Shown here one piece after another: positions 30,319 to 39,604 of a DNA stretch of 64,000 bases; position 1 is the first letter of the stretch; the number at the start of each line of letters is the position of its first letter. Location of the stretch: the NCBI RefSeq assembly GCF_014836495.1, contig NZ_JACSQT010000006.1:186001-250000 (forward strand), read 5' to 3'. The notes beneath the pieces were generated by a model. That model was not told the DNA's origin. It was given only the letters and a program-made list of their open reading frames with translations, and did not search any database. Position numbers and translations under genes: made by a program. Origin of the DNA: Cytobacillus stercorigallinarum. Its GTDB lineage: Bacteria; Bacillota; Bacilli; Bacillales; Cytobacillaceae.

Positions 30319-30900
30319 TCATCTTCTTTTCTGAACTTCCCGAAATAATCTTTTCACTTTGTTCTCTGTTTTTCTTATCGGTATGTTCATCTCTTTTAAT
30401 AGTTTTTTAAAGGAATTTAAGCCATTTTCCCTATTCGAAACCTCATATTCTAATTCATAATCCATCTTATCTAAATATTCACTATAATCTAGGACAATTA
30501 AACCGTTATCATCATTTTTTTCGGCACGGCTTGTTAATAAAGAACCAAAAAATTCAAACGTCTCTTCAGGGAAATGAAGATCACTTTTAAGTGAAGATAA
30601 ATATTGCTTGTCGATGTACCCTTGATTTATGATATGCTTTGCTTCTTCCGGTTGAAGATCATGGTTTGTTTCTAATAATCCATCTGAGTGAGGTTGCTTT
30701 AATGTAAGTTCGAATTGATTATTCTTTTCTCTAATTCTGAGCGCACACCCGACGTTTTTTAAAAAGAAAGTTGGTGTATCAAAATAATAATTGATTTGTG
30801 TGAAGAAATCTTCGTCTTCTATATGAAGCTGCTTTTTTAATTGAGCAAATTCTTGTTCTGTGAGCATGTTTTTGAATTCAATTTCTATATTTTGTGACAT
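30319..30900 (-). CDS. yjbK: CYTH-domain phosphatase YjbK
   Basis: 193 residues. The CYTH signature E-x-E-x-K is present as EIEFK near the N-terminus, followed by alternating charged residues (YYFDT, LRIRE, LTLKQP, EYE) that line the triphosphate tunnel. Probably an inorganic or organic triphosphatase. B. subtilis yjbK is the orthologue by position, divergent from yjbL. Confidence 0.87.
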   Translation of the reverse strand: MSQNIEIEFKNMLTEQEFAQLKKQLHIEDEDFFTQINYYFDTPTFFLKNVGCALRIREKNNQFELTLKQPHSDGLLETNHDLQPEEAKHIINQGYIDKQYLSSLKSDLHFPEETFEFFGSLLTSRAEKNDDNGLIVLDYSEYLDKMDYELEYEVSNRENGLNSFKKLLKEMNIPIRKTENKVKRLFREVQKRR

Positions 30901-31011
30901 GATTAATCCTTCCTATTCTCTCGACTATATGTATAATCAAATTAGAGATAATACATGATTGCTTATACTTATATTTATTATGGCGCTGTATCACATAATC
31001 TGCAATGTTCT

Positions 31012-31041
31012 TTGAGATTTTTTCCCCTTCTATGGTAAAAT
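31012..31041 (+). promoter_or_regulatory. Candidate promoter of yjbL-yjbM-nadK
   Basis: TTGAGA (31012-31017), 18-base spacer, TAAAAT (31036-31041), 22 bases before yjbL. Confidence 0.5.
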
Positions 31042-31063
31042 GTAAGAGTTTGGAGGTAAAAGA

Positions 31064-31438
31064 ATGAATAAAAAAGTAGAAGTACAAAGTGCGTTATGGA
31101 ATGATGAAGGAAAGGAATTATTATTAGAAATTGACTCAACTTTATCTGTGAAGGATTTTGAGCCGAGAGAACAGATGCTAGTAGATTCCGACCATTTATC
31201 ATTTATATACATAACAGAAAAAAATGATGATTATACATATATCATGTTACATGAATCATTATGGCAACAATTAAAGCAATCATTGGTTGTTAATGGTGAA
31301 GTGTATTTGTATGATGGAAAAGAAAAACTTAAATTACCTTTATTTCATGAAGAGTTACAATATCTTATTGAAAATATACGGGGTAACAGTAATTATGGAG
31401 ATGAAATGGTTGAGAAAGTCGAGGCTATGTTTGAATAA
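31064..31438 (+). CDS. yjbL: YjbL, UPF0738 family protein
   Basis: 124 residues, acidic, beta-rich, without membrane helices or catalytic motifs that I recognise. Good ribosome binding site (TTGGAGG). Immediately precedes the alarmone synthetase gene, as in B. subtilis. Function unknown. Confidence 0.82.
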   Translation: MNKKVEVQSALWNDEGKELLLEIDSTLSVKDFEPREQMLVDSDHLSFIYITEKNDDYTYIMLHESLWQQLKQSLVVNGEVYLYDGKEKLKLPLFHEELQYLIENIRGNSNYGDEMVEKVEAMFE

Positions 31439-31549
31439 CTTCTCTACGAATGAAGTGTAATCATGTACCTAAGTTTCTTTCGTCGCTTTATTGCAAAAAT
31501 TTCTAACAATCATGTTAGAGAAATGAACTTACATAAGGGTGGTGCATGT

Positions 31550-32188
31550 ATGAAGCATTGGGATCAATTTTTAGGGCCGTATAAACAAGCTGTTGAAGAG
31601 TTAAAAGTGAAACTAAAAGGGATGAGAAGTCAGTTTGATTTTGTCCCAGAGCATTCTCCAATTGAATTTGTGACTGGAAGAGTAAAACCTATTGCTAGTA
31701 TATTAGATAAAGCCAACGAAAAAGGCATACCTCTTAATAGGTTGGATGTAGAAATGCAAGACATAGCTGGTATGAGAATGATGTGTCAATTTGTTGATGA
31801 TATCATGAAGGTAGTAGAATTGTTACGCATGAGAAATGACTTTGAAGTCGTGGAAGAAAGAGATTATATTTCTCATGAAAAAGCAAGTGGTTACCGCTCT
31901 TACCATGTAGTTATTGCTTATCCTGTACAAACCATTCATGGGGAGAAAAAGATATTGGCGGAAATTCAAATTAGAACGTTAGCGATGAATTTTTGGGCTA
32001 CGGTTGAGCATTCATTAAATTATAAATATAAAGGCCAATTCCCATCTGATATTCAAATGAGATTACAAAGAGCCGCTGAAGCAGCATTTAGATTAGATGA
32101 AGAAATGTCATCGATTCGAGGAGAAATTCAAGATGCACAAGCATTTTTTTCACAAAATAAAGAAAAGCAGCAAAAGAATAAGTCATAG
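31550..32188 (+). CDS. yjbM: Small alarmone synthetase YjbM (RelQ/SAS1)
   Basis: 212 residues from ATG 31550 after AAGGGTGG; the open frame extends 29 codons upstream without signals. RelA/SpoT synthetase domain only: DIAGMRMMCQFVDD, KASGYRSYHVVI and EIQIRTLAMNFWATVEHSLNYK. No hydrolase or regulatory domain, so it makes (p)ppGpp in response to stress. Clustered with NAD kinase 28 bases downstream. Confidence 0.93.
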   Translation: MKHWDQFLGPYKQAVEELKVKLKGMRSQFDFVPEHSPIEFVTGRVKPIASILDKANEKGIPLNRLDVEMQDIAGMRMMCQFVDDIMKVVELLRMRNDFEVVEERDYISHEKASGYRSYHVVIAYPVQTIHGEKKILAEIQIRTLAMNFWATVEHSLNYKYKGQFPSDIQMRLQRAAEAAFRLDEEMSSIRGEIQDAQAFFSQNKEKQQKNKS

Positions 32189-32216
32189 AATCAAAAATTA
32201 GAGGAGCTACTAAAAA

Positions 32217-33011
32217 ATGAGATTTGCGATTACGTCTAAAGGTGATACGAAATCGAATACATTGATGCATAAGATGAGATCGTACTTACTTGATTTTGAT
32301 CTAGTTTATGATGAAGAACAACCAGATATAGTCATTTCTGTTGGTGGCGATGGAACTTTATTGTACGCATTTCACAGATATAGCAGCCGCCTTGATAAAA
32401 CAGCTTTCGTTGGTGTCCATACGGGCCACTTAGGATTCTATGCTGATTGGGTACCTGATGAAATTGAAAAGCTTGTGATCGCTATAGCAAAAACTCCTTT
32501 CCAAGTGGTGGAATATCCCCTTCTTGAAGTGATTGTCCGCTATTTAAATGGTGGCAAAGAAACAAGATATTTGGCTTTGAACGAGTCCACGGTTAAAGCT
32601 GTGAACGGTACTTTTGTGATGGATGTAGAGATTCGGGGTCAACATTTTGAAAGGTTTAGAGGAGACGGCTTATGTTTATCCACGCCTTCAGGGAGTACAG
32701 CTTATAATAAGGCGTTAGGTGGTGCGATCTTACATCCATCATTGCCTGCCATTCAATTAGCTGAAATGGCATCGATTAATAATAAAGTGTTTAGAACGGT
32801 TGGTTCACCATTGGTTTTACCAGCACATCATGCATGTCTCTTAAAACCTGTGAATGAACCAGATTTTAAGATTACGATCGATCATTTATCATTATTGCAT
32901 AAAGATGTAAAATCAATTCAATACCGTGTAGCTGATGAAAAAATTCGTTTTGCTAGATTCAGACCATTTCCATTTTGGAAAAGAGTACATGATTCATTTG
33001 TTGCCGATTAA
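32217..33011 (+). CDS. nadK: NAD kinase
   Basis: 264 residues. Diacylglycerol-kinase-like fold with GGDGT at 43-47 ([10 protein letters not shown]), the conserved LNE (ALNESTVKA), and [17 protein letters not shown]. Phosphorylates NAD to NADP. Cotranscribed with yjbM. Equivalent to B. subtilis YjbN/PpnKA. Confidence 0.94.
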   Translation: MRFAITSKGDTKSNTLMHKMRSYLLDFDLVYDEEQPDIVISVGGDGTLLYAFHRYSSRLDKTAFVGVHTGHLGFYADWVPDEIEKLVIAIAKTPFQVVEYPLLEVIVRYLNGGKETRYLALNESTVKAVNGTFVMDVEIRGQHFERFRGDGLCLSTPSGSTAYNKALGGAILHPSLPAIQLAEMASINNKVFRTVGSPLVLPAHHACLLKPVNEPDFKITIDHLSLLHKDVKSIQYRVADEKIRFARFRPFPFWKRVHDSFVAD

Positions 33012-33356
33012 CTGCGTGACTTTGGATGATATTGATGCTAGTTGAAAGAAATCCGAACAATCATTCTAATTCTGTCAAAGGGTTCGAATATGTTCGGATT
33101 TTTCATTCTGTGAATGCAAAAAAAGAATACGTCCAGCTATCCCAAGCAAAAATAGAAAAAGTTACTAATTACCAAGCTTCCAAAGGTTTGATTAAAGATC
33201 ATGGGATGATACTTAAAAAATATTTGCACACTTACCTCTGCAATTTTTTAAAAAAGAAGCAAGATAATGAAGCCTACTGTTTTTCAGCTCAATTTTACTT
33301 GCATCCCAATGTTGCTGTCTTTGGTTGAATGAACTTCGTTTATAAGGAGATATAGA
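33012..33356. other. 345-base gap between nadK and the pseudouridine synthase gene
   Basis: Holds one terminator-like hairpin (33049-33104, separate entry). A 100-codon open frame (33026-33328) runs through that hairpin without a ribosome binding site, so I do not call it a gene. Confidence 0.55.
33049..33104 (+). terminator. Terminator-like hairpin after nadK
   Basis: AAATCCGAACA (33049-33059) pairs perfectly with TGTTCGGATTT (33091-33101), ending in a TTTTT run. The loop is long (31 bases). Confidence 0.65.
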
Positions 33357-34244
33357 ATGTTTACTTTACAATGGCAAATTGATTCACTTGCTACACCAGT
33401 TAATATTAAATCATTCCTTTCCCAGCAAAATATTTCTAAAACCGCTTTAACAGATATAAAGTTTGCTGGAGGTTTTATAAAGGTGAATAGAGTTGAACAA
33501 AATGTGCGGTATATGCTAAATAACGGCGATGTATTAGAAGTTGGTTTTCCACCTGAGAAAAGAAGTGAAGGTTTGCTTCCTGAAAATATTCCTCTCTCGA
33601 TTCTTTACGAAGACGATTCACTATTAATCGTTGTGAAGCCAGCAGGTATGAGCACCATTCCATCTCGAGAACATCCAGATGGAAGTTTAGCGAATGCTTT
33701 ATTAGGTTATTATGACCAGCAAGGAATAGTTTCCACTATTCATATTGTTACAAGACTGGACAGAGAGACGTCAGGTATAGTGTTAATTGCCAAGCATCGT
33801 CATGTTCATCACCTTTTAAGTCAACAACAGCAAAATAATGGAGTCAAAAGGAAATATAAAGCTTTTGTTTGTGGTCTAATGGCAACAAAGGAAGGGTGGA
33901 TAGAAGAACCAATTGGCAGAAAACCTGATAGCATTATCGAAAGAATGGTTAGCCCGAATGGCAAATATGCAGCGACTTATTTTAAACAACTATCCCAGCA
34001 AAAAGAAAGACAATTCACTGAGTTAGAATTGTCTTTAAAAACGGGCAGAACCCATCAAATTCGAGTGCATCTTTCTCATATCGGCTTTCCTTTAATCGGA
34101 GATCATTTATATGGTGGTTCGACTAAATGGTTGCGAAGGCAAGCTTTGCATTGTTTTTCTCTATCTTTTACCCATCCTATATCAAAGGAACTCCTTAGCT
34201 TTTCAATTCCCTATCCTGAAGATATGCAAGCATTATTAAATTAA
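33357..34244 (+). CDS. yjbO: RluD-family pseudouridine synthase YjbO
   Basis: 295 residues. The catalytic aspartate lies in the RluA/RluD motif ([13 protein letters not shown]), with [25 protein letters not shown] downstream. An S4-like N-terminal segment (about 1-65) probably binds RNA. Isomerises uridines in rRNA or tRNA; exact target not deducible. Start ATG 33357 after AAGGAGA. Its stop overlaps that of convergent prpE. Confidence 0.9.
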   Translation: MFTLQWQIDSLATPVNIKSFLSQQNISKTALTDIKFAGGFIKVNRVEQNVRYMLNNGDVLEVGFPPEKRSEGLLPENIPLSILYEDDSLLIVVKPAGMSTIPSREHPDGSLANALLGYYDQQGIVSTIHIVTRLDRETSGIVLIAKHRHVHHLLSQQQQNNGVKRKYKAFVCGLMATKEGWIEEPIGRKPDSIIERMVSPNGKYAATYFKQLSQQKERQFTELELSLKTGRTHQIRVHLSHIGFPLIGDHLYGGSTKWLRRQALHCFSLSFTHPISKELLSFSIPYPEDMQALLN

Positions 34245-34975
34245 TCAAAGCAAGTAAATTTCCCCTCTTGGAAGGGAAGGGAAGAGGAAACAGATACAGT
34301 CTTTAATTCAGGGTACTTAAGAGCAGTTAATTTGTTACCAAAAACTGCTCCAGTATCAATATTATATGTTTGATTGATCTTGCGCACTTCTATCACAGGT
34401 GTATGGCCGTAAACAATTAATGTTTGTCCGGTATAATGTTGTGCCCAGTCTCTTCTAATTGGAGATCCATCAGGATGTTTCTCTCCAGTAATATCACCAT
34501 AAAGAGCAAATGTTTTTACTTTTTTATCGTTTTTACCAATCCACTCTTTCTTCATTCCTGCATGTACTAATAATAGTCTTTCTTCATCTAGTAAATAATA
34601 AAGAGGAGATTGTTCGTATAACTCAATAAACTTTCTAAGGATATCTTTTCTTTCTTTATTATTTAAGCTTTGTAATTCCGCTACTGTCGTTTCTAAACCG
34701 TGAGTCGTCTTTACAGGATTTCCTAATGCATAACGATATAATTTATTGCAATGATTGCCAGGAACATAGTAGGCACGACGATTTTTTATTAATTGATATA
34801 CGGTTTGAATGACTTTTAATGATTGTGGACCACGATCAGTTAAATCACCGATAAATGCGAGCTGCCTATCTTCTCTTAAAGGAATGCCGGAATGCCAGTC
34901 ATAGCCTAGCTGGATGGTGAGATCCTTAAACTCTTTAAAACAACCATGTATATCTCCAATAATATCTAGTTTCAT
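34241..34975 (-). CDS. prpE: PrpE, Ap4A-hydrolase-type phosphatase
   Basis: 244 residues from the ATG at 34975, following GAGGGA; upstream frame is not conserved. Calcineurin-like metallophosphatase motifs [13 protein letters not shown] and GNHCNK, then VYGHTP. B. subtilis PrpE hydrolyses diadenosine tetraphosphate and affects spore germination. Convergent with yjbO: the two stop codons share bases 34242-34243. Confidence 0.9.
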   Translation of the reverse strand: MKLDIIGDIHGCFKEFKDLTIQLGYDWHSGIPLREDRQLAFIGDLTDRGPQSLKVIQTVYQLIKNRRAYYVPGNHCNKLYRYALGNPVKTTHGLETTVAELQSLNNKERKDILRKFIELYEQSPLYYLLDEERLLLVHAGMKKEWIGKNDKKVKTFALYGDITGEKHPDGSPIRRDWAQHYTGQTLIVYGHTPVIEVRKINQTYNIDTGAVFGNKLTALKYPELKTVSVSSSLPFQEGKFTCFD

Positions 34976-35109
34976 TTGCTGTCCCTCACTTTTATAGTAG
35001 TTTGAATCATTTAGGTATGAAAGGTATACAATTCTTATCGTTTGCATTTTTATTTTTCATATGTTTAGATTTTATTTCGACTAATTTTACTAAAAAGGAG
35101 TGACATAGA

Positions 35110-36957
35110 ATGGAACATGGGAATTCAGTCGCCTCACTTGTAATTGTTATCGTGATTGCATTCTTAGTACCGATTATACTACATCGTTTAAAAATCAACT
35201 TTATCCCTGTTGTAGTAGCAGAAATACTAGCAGGATTAATTATTGGGAAAAGTGGATTTAATATTGTACAAGAGGATATGTGGCTTGAAACTTTATCGAC
35301 ATTAGGGTTTATATTCTTAATGTTTCTAAGTGGGCTTGAAATAGATTTTTCAGCATTTTCATCGAAAAAGAAAAAGCAACGATTGGAAAATGGCAAACCT
35401 GAACCAAATGCATTTCTCACTGCGAGCATTATTTTCGCCGGTATTTTTATCGTGTCATTAGTTTTATCGTATGTATTTGTTTTAGTAGGCTTTATCGATA
35501 ATGTGTTTCTAATGACGTTAATTATATCAACAATCTCACTTGGTGTTGTTGTTCCTACGTTAAAAGAAGGGAACATCATGAATACTAATATCGGGCAAAT
35601 CATCTTGCTTGTAGCAGTTATTGCCGATTTAGCAACGATGATTCTACTCGCTGTATTTGTTTCAGTTAATGATGGCGGAGAAGGGAATACATGGTTATTA
35701 TTATTACTATTTATCGCTGGCGTGATCCTATACTTTATAGGAAGAAGATATAAAAATAATAACTTCATACAGTCGCTATCAACAGGAACCATTCAAATTG
35801 GCACGAGGGCTGTTTTTGCACTCATTATTTTCTTAGTAGCTGTTTCGGAATCTGTTGGAGCGGAAAATATCTTAGGGGCATTTTTAGCAGGTGTGCTTGT
35901 GTCTTTATTGGCACCAAACCAAGAACTTGTTCATAAACTAGATTCGTTTGGATACGGCTTTCTAATCCCGATTTTCTTTGTAATGGTAGGCGTAGATTTA
36001 GATATTTGGTCACTTTTTGCTGAGCCAATGTTATTAGCGTTTATTCCGTTATTATTATTGGCATTGCTCATATCTAAATTAATCCCGGTATTTTACATGA
36101 AGAAATGGTATGATATGAAAACGGTTGTTGCGTCAGGGTTTATTTTAACTTCCACGCTTTCATTAGTCATTGCTGCTGCGACTATTGGTCAAAGAATGGG
36201 TATGATTTCTGAAGAAATGGGTGGGATGTTGATATTGGTAGCTGTTATCAGTAGTATCTTTACACCTATTGTCTTTAAGAAATTATTTCCAAAAGAAACG
36301 GTCAAAGAGAAGAAGATTAAAGTATCCTTTATTGGTGCAAACCAGATTACAATGCCGTTATCAAATGAGTTAGCTTCTGATATGTACGAAACTAGTGTAT
36401 ATCATACCGTTCAGCAAAAAGAGGAACCATTTATTACACCAGCCTTTGAGTTGAATGAACTTCCTGCTTTTTCAATGGAAGCGATAAAAGAAACAGAAAT
36501 TTTGCAAGCTGATGTTGTTGTTATTACAACTGGAGATGAGGATATCAACCTTGAACTGGCAGAAGCACTGAAAGAATCAGGAATTAATCGTGTAATCTGT
36601 CGCTTAGAAAACCCCATTCTAGAAGAAAAGGCAATAGCAGCTGGTATTGAATCTTTTTCAAGTATGTTGTCAACGAAAACCTTATTACGAGCGTTGATCG
36701 CTTCTCCAAGTGTTGTGGAGATAATTGAAAATCAAGAAACAACATTATATGATGTGACATTACGAAATTCAAAATTTGATGGAATGACGATCAGACGATT
36801 TCCATTTGCCGGTGATGTGATATTTGTTCGTATCTTAAGGGGGCAAGAAACTATTATACCCCACGGTGATACAGAGCTTTTATTAAATGATCGCTTAATC
36901 GTCACCGGTTCTCGGGAATATGTGGAAGAGTTAAAGTGGGAATTAGAGCTTAACTAA
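35110..36957 (+). CDS. yjbQ: CPA2-type monovalent cation/H+ antiporter YjbQ
   Basis: 615 residues. About 12 membrane helices (residues 5-395) of the Na+/H+ exchanger fold, with motifs VVAEILAGLIIGKSG and GAFLAGVLVS. A cytosolic TrkA-N-like part (KVSFIGANQITMP, about 400-520) and a TrkA-C domain (about 530-615) follow, typical of Kef-type K+/H+ systems. Corresponds to B. subtilis YjbQ. Start ATG 35110 after AAAGGAGTG. Confidence 0.9.
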   Translation: MEHGNSVASLVIVIVIAFLVPIILHRLKINFIPVVVAEILAGLIIGKSGFNIVQEDMWLETLSTLGFIFLMFLSGLEIDFSAFSSKKKKQRLENGKPEPNAFLTASIIFAGIFIVSLVLSYVFVLVGFIDNVFLMTLIISTISLGVVVPTLKEGNIMNTNIGQIILLVAVIADLATMILLAVFVSVNDGGEGNTWLLLLLFIAGVILYFIGRRYKNNNFIQSLSTGTIQIGTRAVFALIIFLVAVSESVGAENILGAFLAGVLVSLLAPNQELVHKLDSFGYGFLIPIFFVMVGVDLDIWSLFAEPMLLAFIPLLLLALLISKLIPVFYMKKWYDMKTVVASGFILTSTLSLVIAAATIGQRMGMISEEMGGMLILVAVISSIFTPIVFKKLFPKETVKEKKIKVSFIGANQITMPLSNELASDMYETSVYHTVQQKEEPFITPAFELNELPAFSMEAIKETEILQADVVVITTGDEDINLELAEALKESGINRVICRLENPILEEKAIAAGIESFSSMLSTKTLLRALIASPSVVEIIENQETTLYDVTLRNSKFDGMTIRRFPFAGDVIFVRILRGQETIIPHGDTELLLNDRLIVTGSREYVEELKWELELN

Positions 36958-36977
36958 AAGGAGTAGTTATTTCAAGG

Positions 36978-37019
36978 TGCGAATAGATTCTATGACAGAG
37001 TCTATTCGTATTTTTTTAT
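36978..37019 (+). terminator. Terminator after yjbQ
   Basis: CGAATAGA (36980-36987) pairs with TCTATTCG (37001-37008), then a T-rich tract. Confidence 0.82.
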
Positions 37020-37043
37020 ATCTTCTTTCCCGTCACATTCCTA

Positions 37044-37072
37044 TTGAAAATTAAATATTTTTCATGTAATAT
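37044..37072 (+). promoter_or_regulatory. fabI promoter
   Basis: TTGAAA (37044-37049), 17-base spacer, TAATAT (37067-37072). The FapR operator begins at the last base of the -10 element. Confidence 0.75.
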
Positions 37073-37088
37073 TAGTACTAGGTACTAA
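37072..37088. promoter_or_regulatory. FapR operator upstream of fabI
   Basis: TTAGTACTAGGTACTAA, 17 bases, same consensus as the site before fabH. It spans the predicted transcription start, a repressing position. Confidence 0.9.
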
Positions 37089-37119
37089 TAACTTGTATAA
37101 ATTATAGGGGGATTATAAT

Positions 37120-37893
37120 ATGACGATCTCATTAAAAGGGAAAACTTACGTTGTGATGGGCGTAGCGAATAAACGTAGTATTGCCTGGGGAATAGCAAGG
37201 TCACTACATACAGCAGGTGCAAATCTCATTTTTACATACGCTGGTGAAAGATTAGAGAAAAGTGTCCGAGATTTAGTCAGTACCCTTGAAGGTGCGGAGG
37301 ACTCACTTGTAATACCTTGTGATGTGACAAATGATGAAGATGTAGAAAGTTGTTTTAAACAAATTAAAGAGGCAGTTGGAGAAATTAATGGAATTGCTCA
37401 CTGTATCGCATTTGCCAATAAAGAAGAGCTTCAAGGGGAGTATATGAATACATCTAGGGATGGCTTCTTATTAGCGCATAATATTAGTTCGTATTCCTTA
37501 ACAGCTGTTGCTAAAGCAGCAAGACCATTAATGGTTGAAGGAAGTAGCATCGTTACCATGACTTACCTTGGTGGTGAAAGAGCAATTAAAAACTATAATG
37601 TCATGGGAGTAGCAAAAGCTTCTCTTGATGCAAGTGTAAAATATTTAGCAGTTGATTTAGGAAAAGAGAATATTCGCATCAACTCTATCTCTGCTGGTCC
37701 AATTCGTACTTTGTCAGCTAAAGGTATTGGTGAATTCAATTCAATTTTGAAAGAAATCGAAGAAAATGCACCATTACAAAGAACAACAACGCCTGAGGAA
37801 GTCGGAGATACAGCTGTGTTCTTATTTAGCGACATGTCAAGAGGCATTACAGGAGAAAATATCCACGTCGATTCTGGTTATCATATTCGCTAA
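37120..37893 (+). CDS. fabI: Enoyl-ACP reductase FabI
   Basis: 257 residues, short-chain dehydrogenase fold: GVANKRSIAWGIA nucleotide loop, catalytic Tyr159-x6-Lys166 (YNVMGVAK), and TMTYLGGERA just before. NADH-dependent last step of fatty-acid elongation and the known target of triclosan. Single gene under FapR control. Good match to B. subtilis FabI. Confidence 0.96.
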   Translation: MTISLKGKTYVVMGVANKRSIAWGIARSLHTAGANLIFTYAGERLEKSVRDLVSTLEGAEDSLVIPCDVTNDEDVESCFKQIKEAVGEINGIAHCIAFANKEELQGEYMNTSRDGFLLAHNISSYSLTAVAKAARPLMVEGSSIVTMTYLGGERAIKNYNVMGVAKASLDASVKYLAVDLGKENIRINSISAGPIRTLSAKGIGEFNSILKEIEENAPLQRTTTPEEVGDTAVFLFSDMSRGITGENIHVDSGYHIR

Positions 37894-37944
37894 ATTTTTA
37901 AACGGACGTAACAAATAAGAGCTAGCTTTTTTAAAAGTTCACAT

Positions 37945-37998
37945 TTTGCGCACTTTACTCGTTGATTTTAGGACGAGTGATGTGCGCATTTTTATTTT
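37945..37998 (+). terminator. Terminator after fabI
   Basis: TGCGCAC plus TTACTCGT pair with ACGAGTGATGTGCGCA, with small internal mismatches, followed by TTTTTATTTTT. Confidence 0.88.
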
Positions 37999-38340
37999 TC
38001 CAAAATATCTCCCAGAACTCTTTCCATGGTTCGTATCGATGATTTTGTGAGTGACCTTTTTCGAAGCACTCATTAGAGATTCCGCCAATTAAGTGAAATG
38101 TAAAACCCATTGGCATGGTCCTTATCCGAAATGCCTCGCAAATCCATATTGCTTAACTATCATCCTGCTTTTTATACATATGCTATCCTTTGGATCCCCT
38201 CTAGCTGTTAGCAACATCGATACAAGAAACTTTACAATAAGAAGAAATAAGACAATCAGGGATATGAATATAAATTTATTGTAGTAGTGTTTCTCAGATA
38301 GAATTCTTCTTTCGAGTATTTCCTTTCAGTGTTTAAAATG
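37999..38340. other. Intergenic stretch upstream of cotO, no gene supported
   Basis: About 340 bases. A 63-codon frame (38093-38284) has no ribosome binding site or recognisable sequence. Nothing else is visible until the sigma-K-like promoter at 38341. Confidence 0.5.
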
Positions 38341-38368
38341 AACGCCCATTTTTATTTCACATATAATA
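38341..38368 (+). promoter_or_regulatory. Sigma-K-like promoter of cotO
   Basis: -10 CATATAATA (38360-38368) fits the sigma-K form CATANNNTA; AACG (38341-38344) lies 15 bases upstream as the -35. Late mother-cell expression would suit a coat morphogenetic gene. Confidence 0.65.
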
Positions 38369-38410
38369 TGTTGGAGCTTCGAATTTATTGAAGAGGGACG
38401 GGTGAAAGAC

Positions 38411-38884
38411 ATGGATACACAAAATAAAAAAAAGAAGCCTTTATTATATGTACAACAATCTAATCTTCCTTCTCCTTCGACGTCAATGCAGTCAACTTAT
38501 TCCAGTAAAAATGAAGTGGAGAAAGAAGAAAATGAAGTTATCACAAATGCTTCTATAGATGAAAAAGGTATGGTGGAGGAAAAAGGAGAAGATGTACAGC
38601 AAGTTTTGGAGGAATACGAGGAAAGTCATTCAGAAAGCGAGCAAGGTTTTAAACGCGTGAAAAGTTTTAAGGATATGAATGTACAGGAAAGGATTGATTA
38701 TCTCCTTCATTTTCCAAAGCAGTTACCGCCTGTACCTTGCCTATTTATAAGTGATGATAAGCATATTAGGGGATTTATTGAGTTAAAACAAGGCAATGAG
38801 TTAATGATTAAAACGTTAAGCGGCAGTATGCAAACCATTCATATTCATAGTATAAAATCGATAAAAATGGTCGGTTTTAGGTAA
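38411..38884 (+). CDS. cotO: Spore coat protein CotO
   Basis: 157 residues from ATG 38411 (a GTG at 38402 is an alternative). Lys-rich N-terminus, a Ser/Glu-rich middle and a conserved C-terminal domain (RIDYLLHFPKQLPPVPCLF, then IRGFIELKQG), as in CotO/YjbX. CotO directs outer coat or crust assembly in B. subtilis, where it also neighbours cotZ. Preceded by a sigma-K-like promoter. Confidence 0.83.
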   Translation: MDTQNKKKKPLLYVQQSNLPSPSTSMQSTYSSKNEVEKEENEVITNASIDEKGMVEEKGEDVQQVLEEYEESHSESEQGFKRVKSFKDMNVQERIDYLLHFPKQLPPVPCLFISDDKHIRGFIELKQGNELMIKTLSGSMQTIHIHSIKSIKMVGFR

Positions 38885-38896
38885 GTTGACTGTAAA

Positions 38897-38930
38897 TAAA
38901 GAGCCAGTCGAGTGAACGACTGGCTTTTAT
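38897..38930. terminator. Bidirectional terminator, cotO / cotZ
   Basis: AGCCAGTCG (38902-38910) pairs with CGACTGGCT (38917-38925), with A-rich and T-rich flanks. Confidence 0.85.
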
Positions 38931-38935
38931 AATCA

Positions 38936-39472
38936 TTAGTCTTCGAAATATTCAACACAATTATCAATTGGTAAATAAATATCTTGAATACATTGAACTG
39001 CACAGAAGCAATCCAAATCTACAGAGATACAGTTTTCACTAGAACGGAAACCATCTACTTTGCAGATTTTAGATAAATCAATGCAGCAGCCTTCTGTAAT
39101 ATCAGCAGTTTCAAAGCAACCAGGATCTGTTTCAGTAACTGGTTCTAAGACTCTTAGAGTAGCACATGAATTATCGAATATCTCTTCTACTCTAAAGAAA
39201 ATTGACGTACAAGAGCAATCATCAACATTTGTCAAAAAAGCGTGGAATGGTGAACCATCAGCTGTGCTTAACGTAAATACGCGCGTGTTAGGGCGTCTGA
39301 TTTTTTTCTTTTTACCTCTCTTTGGAGAGATCGCGCCGATTGGTTCTAAGAAACAATTTGAACCGCAATCACAATCATCATCTTCGCGAACTTGATCTTG
39401 TATATCTCTTATCGCACGTACGACTTCAGCTACACAGCTGCCGTATTTATTATCCTTTTTGTTACAACCCAT
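38936..39472 (-). CDS. cotZ: Cysteine-rich spore coat protein, CotZ/CotY (ExsY) family
   Basis: 178 residues with 17 cysteines, several in close pairs (DCDCGSNC, DDCSC, EGCCID, DCFC). The pattern and FLEPIGAI...TRVFTLSTADGSPFHAFLTN match CotZ/CotY of the crust and ExsY of the exosporium, which build disulphide-linked sheets. Whether it is the CotZ or CotY orthologue cannot be settled from one copy. Convergent with cotO. Confidence 0.88.
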   Translation of the reverse strand: MGCNKKDNKYGSCVAEVVRAIRDIQDQVREDDDCDCGSNCFLEPIGAISPKRGKKKKIRRPNTRVFTLSTADGSPFHAFLTNVDDCSCTSIFFRVEEIFDNSCATLRVLEPVTETDPGCFETADITEGCCIDLSKICKVDGFRSSENCISVDLDCFCAVQCIQDIYLPIDNCVEYFED

Positions 39473-39604
39473 ATTCTTTTCCTCCTTATTTCATTCTTTG
39501 ATCTACATTAATAACATATTGATGAAACAGGCTATGGGTTACGGACAAACGCCTTATTTTTTAAAAAAATAGGCATATTTTTTAGGTGAAGGGTGGAGAT
39601 AAGA

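Noticed and set aside
33026-33328. 100-codon open frame between nadK and yjbO
   Set aside because: No ribosome binding site, crosses a terminator-like hairpin, and the translation resembles no family.
38093-38284. 63-codon open frame upstream of cotO
   Set aside because: No ribosome binding site and atypical composition; lies in a gap after a strong terminator.
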